NCBI GenBank assembly: GCA_014859615.1 | Contig: JACUTX010000087.1 | Location: 1 to 9,154, forward strand | Direction: 5' to 3' | Length of the DNA: 9,154 nucleotides | Source of the DNA: Desulfuromonadales bacterium | GTDB lineage: Bacteria; Desulfobacterota; Desulfuromonadia; Desulfuromonadales; UBA2294 | In this document: positions 6,918 through 9,154 of the stretch, piece after piece | Position numbering within the stretch: position 1 is the stretch's first letter | Layout of the letters: each line of letters begins with the position of its first letter | Notes under the pieces: generated by a model | What the model saw: the letters and a program-made list of their open reading frames with translations, nothing else | The model's database searches: none | What the model was told of the DNA's origin: nothing | Program-made: the position numbers and the translations under genes

Positions 6918-8759
6918 CTAAGCTTCATCATCAAGTTTGCGCACGGCGCCCTGGGCGGCGCTGGTGGTCAGAAGAGCATAAGCCTTGAGTGCCACACTTA
7001 CTCCCCTCAGACGATTCACCGGCTTCCAGGCGCCCGATCCGGCAGACTCCATCAGAGTACGGCGTCGCATCAGCTCTTTTGGCTCCACATCGAGCCGTAA
7101 GATCCGGTTCGGAATATCGATGACAACCTGATCCCCATCCATCACTAACCCGATCTCCCCCTTTTCTGCCGCTTCTGGTGAAACATGGCCGATGGAGAGG
7201 CCGGAGGTTCCACCAGAAAAACGACCGTCCGTGATCAGAGCACACGATTTGCCGAGACCTTTAGACTTCAGGTAACTGGTCGGGTAGAGCATCTCCTGCA
7301 TGCCGGGGCCCCCTTTGGGTCCTTCATAACGGATAATCACAACATCCCCCGCTTGCACCTGATCACCCAGAATCCCGTCTATCGCATCTTCCTGACTTTC
7401 AAAGATACGTGCAGGCCCTGTAAACGTCCAGACCGACTCATCGACCCCGGCTGTCTTGACAATACAGCCATCCGGAGCGAGATTGCCGTACAGAATGGCG
7501 AGTCCACCGTCGGCACTGTAGGCATGTTCAATATCACGGATGCACCCCGTCCGGCGATCGACATCAGGCTCCCACTCGGACTTCTGACTGAACGGCTCAA
7601 GTGTCGGAACGTTCCCCGGAGCGGCAGAATAAAAAGCCTTGACCGACGGATCGCCGGTGGTCACATCCCACTGTGCAACCGCTTCACCGATACTGCTGGA
7701 GTGAACAGTCGGAACATCCCTGTTCAACATTTTGCCGCGATCCAACTCTGCGAGAATCCCGTAAACACCGCCGGCACGATGCACATCCTCCATGTGATAG
7801 TGTTGCACCGAAGGGGCAACTTTACAGAGATTCGGCGTACCGAGAGACAAACGATTGATATCCGGCATCGTAAAATCGACCCCGGCTTCATGCGCAACAG
7901 CCAAAAGATGCAGAACTGTGTTGGTTGAACCACCCATAGCAATATCGAGTCGCATCGCATTTTCAAACGCACCCTTCGTGGCGATCGCTCGTGGCAGCAC
8001 CGATACGTCACCCTCTTTGTAATAGCGTTCTGCTAAAGAGACGACGAGACGACCCGCCTTCAGGAACAGCTCCTTGCGCAGGGCATGAGTCGCCAACAGA
8101 CTCCCGTTGCCAGGCAGACTCATTCCGAGAGCCTCGCTCAAACAATTCATCGAATTGGCGGTAAACATCCCGGAGCAGGAACCACAGGTCGGACAGGCTG
8201 AACGCTCGTATTTGCCGATCAGATCTTCGCTGATACCGGGCGTTGCAGCCGCGACCATGGCATCGACCAGATCGAGGCGGACCTCTTCACTGTCGATCCG
8301 TGTTTTACCCGCTTCCATCGGTCCACCGCTGACGAAAACAGTCGGGATATTCAGACGCATTGAAGCCATGAGCATCCCGGGCGTAACCTTGTCGCAATTA
8401 GAGATGCAGACCAGGGCATCGACGCAATGCGCATTGGCCATGTACTCGACCGTATCGGCAATCAGTTCCCGGGACGGCAGGCTGTAAAGCATACCGTTAT
8501 GCCCCATGGCAATGCCGTCACAAATCGCCATGGTATTAAACTCTTTAGCGATTCCACCACTTCTCTCTATCTCGGCAACGACCATCTGTCCGATGCTGTG
8601 AAGATGAACATGCCCGGGGACAAACTGGGTGAAGGAGTTGACCACAGCGATAACCGGTTTGCCAAAATCGCTGTTTTTCACTCCGGTTGCGCGCCAGAGA
8701 GCCCGGGCGCCCGCCATTTTTTGACCGACTGTCGTGGTATCCGAACGTAAACGGCTCAT
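6918..8759 (-). CDS. ilvD: Dihydroxy-acid dehydratase
   Basis: Iron-sulfur enzyme that dehydrates 2,3-dihydroxy-isovalerate and 2,3-dihydroxy-3-methylvalerate to the keto acids that precede valine, leucine and isoleucine. The 613 residues resemble the E. coli-like long form (about 616). NSFTQFVPGHVHL is at 41-53. D81 lies in ICDGIAMGH, C122 and K124 in NCDKVTPG (cluster ligand and Mg-binding lysine in the family), and C195 in CPTCGSCSGMFTAN. The C-terminal domain carries DGRFSGGTSG (511-520) with the catalytic serine S515. The start is the ATG at 8757-8759 with AGGA 7 bases upstream. As the first gene of the ilv operon it lies just after a terminator, but I could not place its promoter. I recall Geobacter IlvD proteins as a shorter form of about 553 residues, so this variant may have a different origin; that is unchecked. 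Confidence 0.97.
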   Translation of the reverse strand: MSRLRSDTTTVGQKMAGARALWRATGVKNSDFGKPVIAVVNSFTQFVPGHVHLHSIGQMVVAEIERSGGIAKEFNTMAICDGIAMGHNGMLYSLPSRELIADTVEYMANAHCVDALVCISNCDKVTPGMLMASMRLNIPTVFVSGGPMEAGKTRIDSEEVRLDLVDAMVAAATPGISEDLIGKYERSACPTCGSCSGMFTANSMNCLSEALGMSLPGNGSLLATHALRKELFLKAGRLVVSLAERYYKEGDVSVLPRAIATKGAFENAMRLDIAMGGSTNTVLHLLAVAHEAGVDFTMPDINRLSLGTPNLCKVAPSVQHYHMEDVHRAGGVYGILAELDRGKMLNRDVPTVHSSSIGEAVAQWDVTTGDPSVKAFYSAAPGNVPTLEPFSQKSEWEPDVDRRTGCIRDIEHAYSADGGLAILYGNLAPDGCIVKTAGVDESVWTFTGPARIFESQEDAIDGILGDQVQAGDVVIIRYEGPKGGPGMQEMLYPTSYLKSKGLGKSCALITDGRFSGGTSGLSIGHVSPEAAEKGEIGLVMDGDQVVIDIPNRILRLDVEPKELMRRRTLMESAGSGAWKPVNRLRGVSVALKAYALLTTSAAQGAVRKLDDEA

Positions 8760-8807
8760 AAAAACATCCTGATCAATTCTCTTTTAATAGAGCTGGAATA
8801 AAGAAAC

Positions 8808-8833
8808 GACAGGGGCCCGAGAGGACCCCTGTC
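8808..8833 (-). terminator. Intrinsic terminator between the DUF465 gene and ilvD
   Basis: A perfect 8-bp stem GACAGGGG / CCCCTGTC extends by two more C-G pairs after one mismatch, around a 4-base loop. On the transcribed strand it is followed by GTTTCTTTATT. It lies 43 bases after the DUF465 stop codon and should end that transcript. It is also about 50 bases before the ilvD start, so it would act as an attenuator if ilvD transcription began further upstream. Confidence 0.75.
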
Positions 8834-8876
8834 ACTTAAGTCTCAACCAAACAGCCACACTTAAAAAATAAATTTA

Positions 8877-9095
8877 TTACTGAACCTGAGCTAAAATTTT
8901 ATTCATTTCATCCTTGCCCGCCAGTTTCAGCTTTTGTATTTTTTTCCGTTGTATTTCATCGTCAGGAGTCAGGTGCGGTCGATTATCGAGTTGCTGTAAT
9001 TCTTTTTCAAAAAGAACGTGTTCTTCATACAATTTTCTAAAACGCGGATTTTCAAATACAAGTTGCTCAACCACAGCCGTGTCTATTTGTTCCAT
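8877..9095 (-). CDS. Small DUF465 (YdcH-like) protein
   Basis: A 72-residue, highly charged, mostly helical protein. The N-terminal part (about 15-37) has NPRFRKLYEEHVLFEKELQQ, the layout of the DUF465/YdcH family: a first helix with 'F..LYEEH..L...I..L'. After a short linker (RPHLTPDDE) comes a Lys-rich second helix ending near residue 69, so an antiparallel coiled-coil hairpin is likely. No signal peptide or membrane segment is seen. The cellular function of this widespread family is unknown. I chose the ATG at 9093-9095, with a perfect AGGAGG 5 bases upstream. A GTG two codons earlier overlaps that site and is unlikely. It is followed by its own terminator, so it is probably a separate unit from the ilv operon and its proximity to ilvD may be incidental. 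Confidence 0.82.
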   Translation of the reverse strand: MEQIDTAVVEQLVFENPRFRKLYEEHVLFEKELQQLDNRPHLTPDDEIQRKKIQKLKLAGKDEMNKILAQVQ

Positions 9096-9100
9096 TGGCA

Positions 9101-9106
9101 CCTCCT
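9101..9106 (-). promoter_or_regulatory. Ribosome binding site deciding the DUF465 start
   Basis: AGGAGG on the minus strand, 5 bases before the ATG at 9093-9095. It forms half of the palindrome CCTCC-T-GGAGG (9101-9111). The earlier GTG (9099-9101) touches this site and so cannot be the usual start. Confidence 0.75.
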
Positions 9107-9154
9107 GGAGGGGTTAACGATGGAAATAAAACCTGGTTCCAAAATAAAGGATGG

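Noticed and set aside
5749..6921. A 390-residue plus-strand open frame opposite ilvB
   Set aside because: It is antisense to ilvB, with no family similarity that I recognise and a biased composition. It is a shadow of the real gene.
7185..7928. A 247-residue plus-strand open frame opposite ilvD
   Set aside because: It is a shadow frame of ilvD with no recognisable family features.
8760..8876. Classical peptide attenuator before ilvD
   Set aside because: No short frame with runs of Ile, Leu or Val codons was found. Only a terminator-like hairpin is present.
1..9154. CRISPR arrays, insertion sequences, tRNA or rRNA genes, phage or defence genes
   Set aside because: I saw no regular repeat-spacer pattern, transposase, tRNA-like fold or unfamiliar protein family. 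The window is nearly filled by known biosynthetic genes.

Overview
The window holds the branched-chain amino acid (BCAA) cluster of what looks like a deltaproteobacterium of the Desulfuromonadales/Geobacter type. The gene order, read on the minus strand, is ilvD-ilvB-ilvN-ilvC-psd-pssA-leuA, which I recognise from Geobacter and relatives. The T-box leader in front of leuA also fits that group. Base composition is close to half GC by eye. I do not name a species. All eight genes run on the minus strand, so transcription goes from high to low coordinates. Long open frames on the plus strand are shadows of these genes.

Layout in transcription order. At 9095-8877 is a 72-residue DUF465/YdcH-like protein, followed by a strong hairpin terminator at 8808-8833. 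Next come ilvD (8759-6918), ilvB (6870-5170), ilvN (5141-4647) and ilvC (4544-3528). These encode dihydroxy-acid dehydratase, both acetolactate synthase subunits and ketol-acid reductoisomerase, the shared isoleucine/valine pathway. A perfect 11-bp hairpin (3494-3520) separates ilvC from psd (3473-2829) and pssA (2832-2065), which overlap by 4 bases. They make phosphatidylethanolamine through phosphatidylserine. After a probable terminator, a new promoter (1972-2003) and a leucine-type T-box riboswitch (1711-1956) precede leuA (1554-13), the committed step of leucine synthesis.

The parts fit together as follows. IlvBN makes acetolactate, IlvC and IlvD convert it to 2-ketoisovalerate, and LeuA draws that off toward leucine. 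Control appears layered. IlvN keeps the residues tied to valine feedback, LeuA keeps the leucine-binding regulatory domain, and leuA alone has a tRNA-sensing leader that should open when tRNA-Leu is uncharged. The phospholipid pair shares the operon without an obvious metabolic link.

Several automatic gene starts would be too far upstream. I moved ilvC, ilvB, ilvN, psd and the DUF465 gene to starts supported by Shine-Dalgarno sites and family lengths. I saw no mobile element, CRISPR array, tRNA, rRNA or clearly novel system. The most interesting non-coding part is the 510-base pssA-leuA gap: its T-box, plus about 155 unexplained leader bases holding another hairpin.
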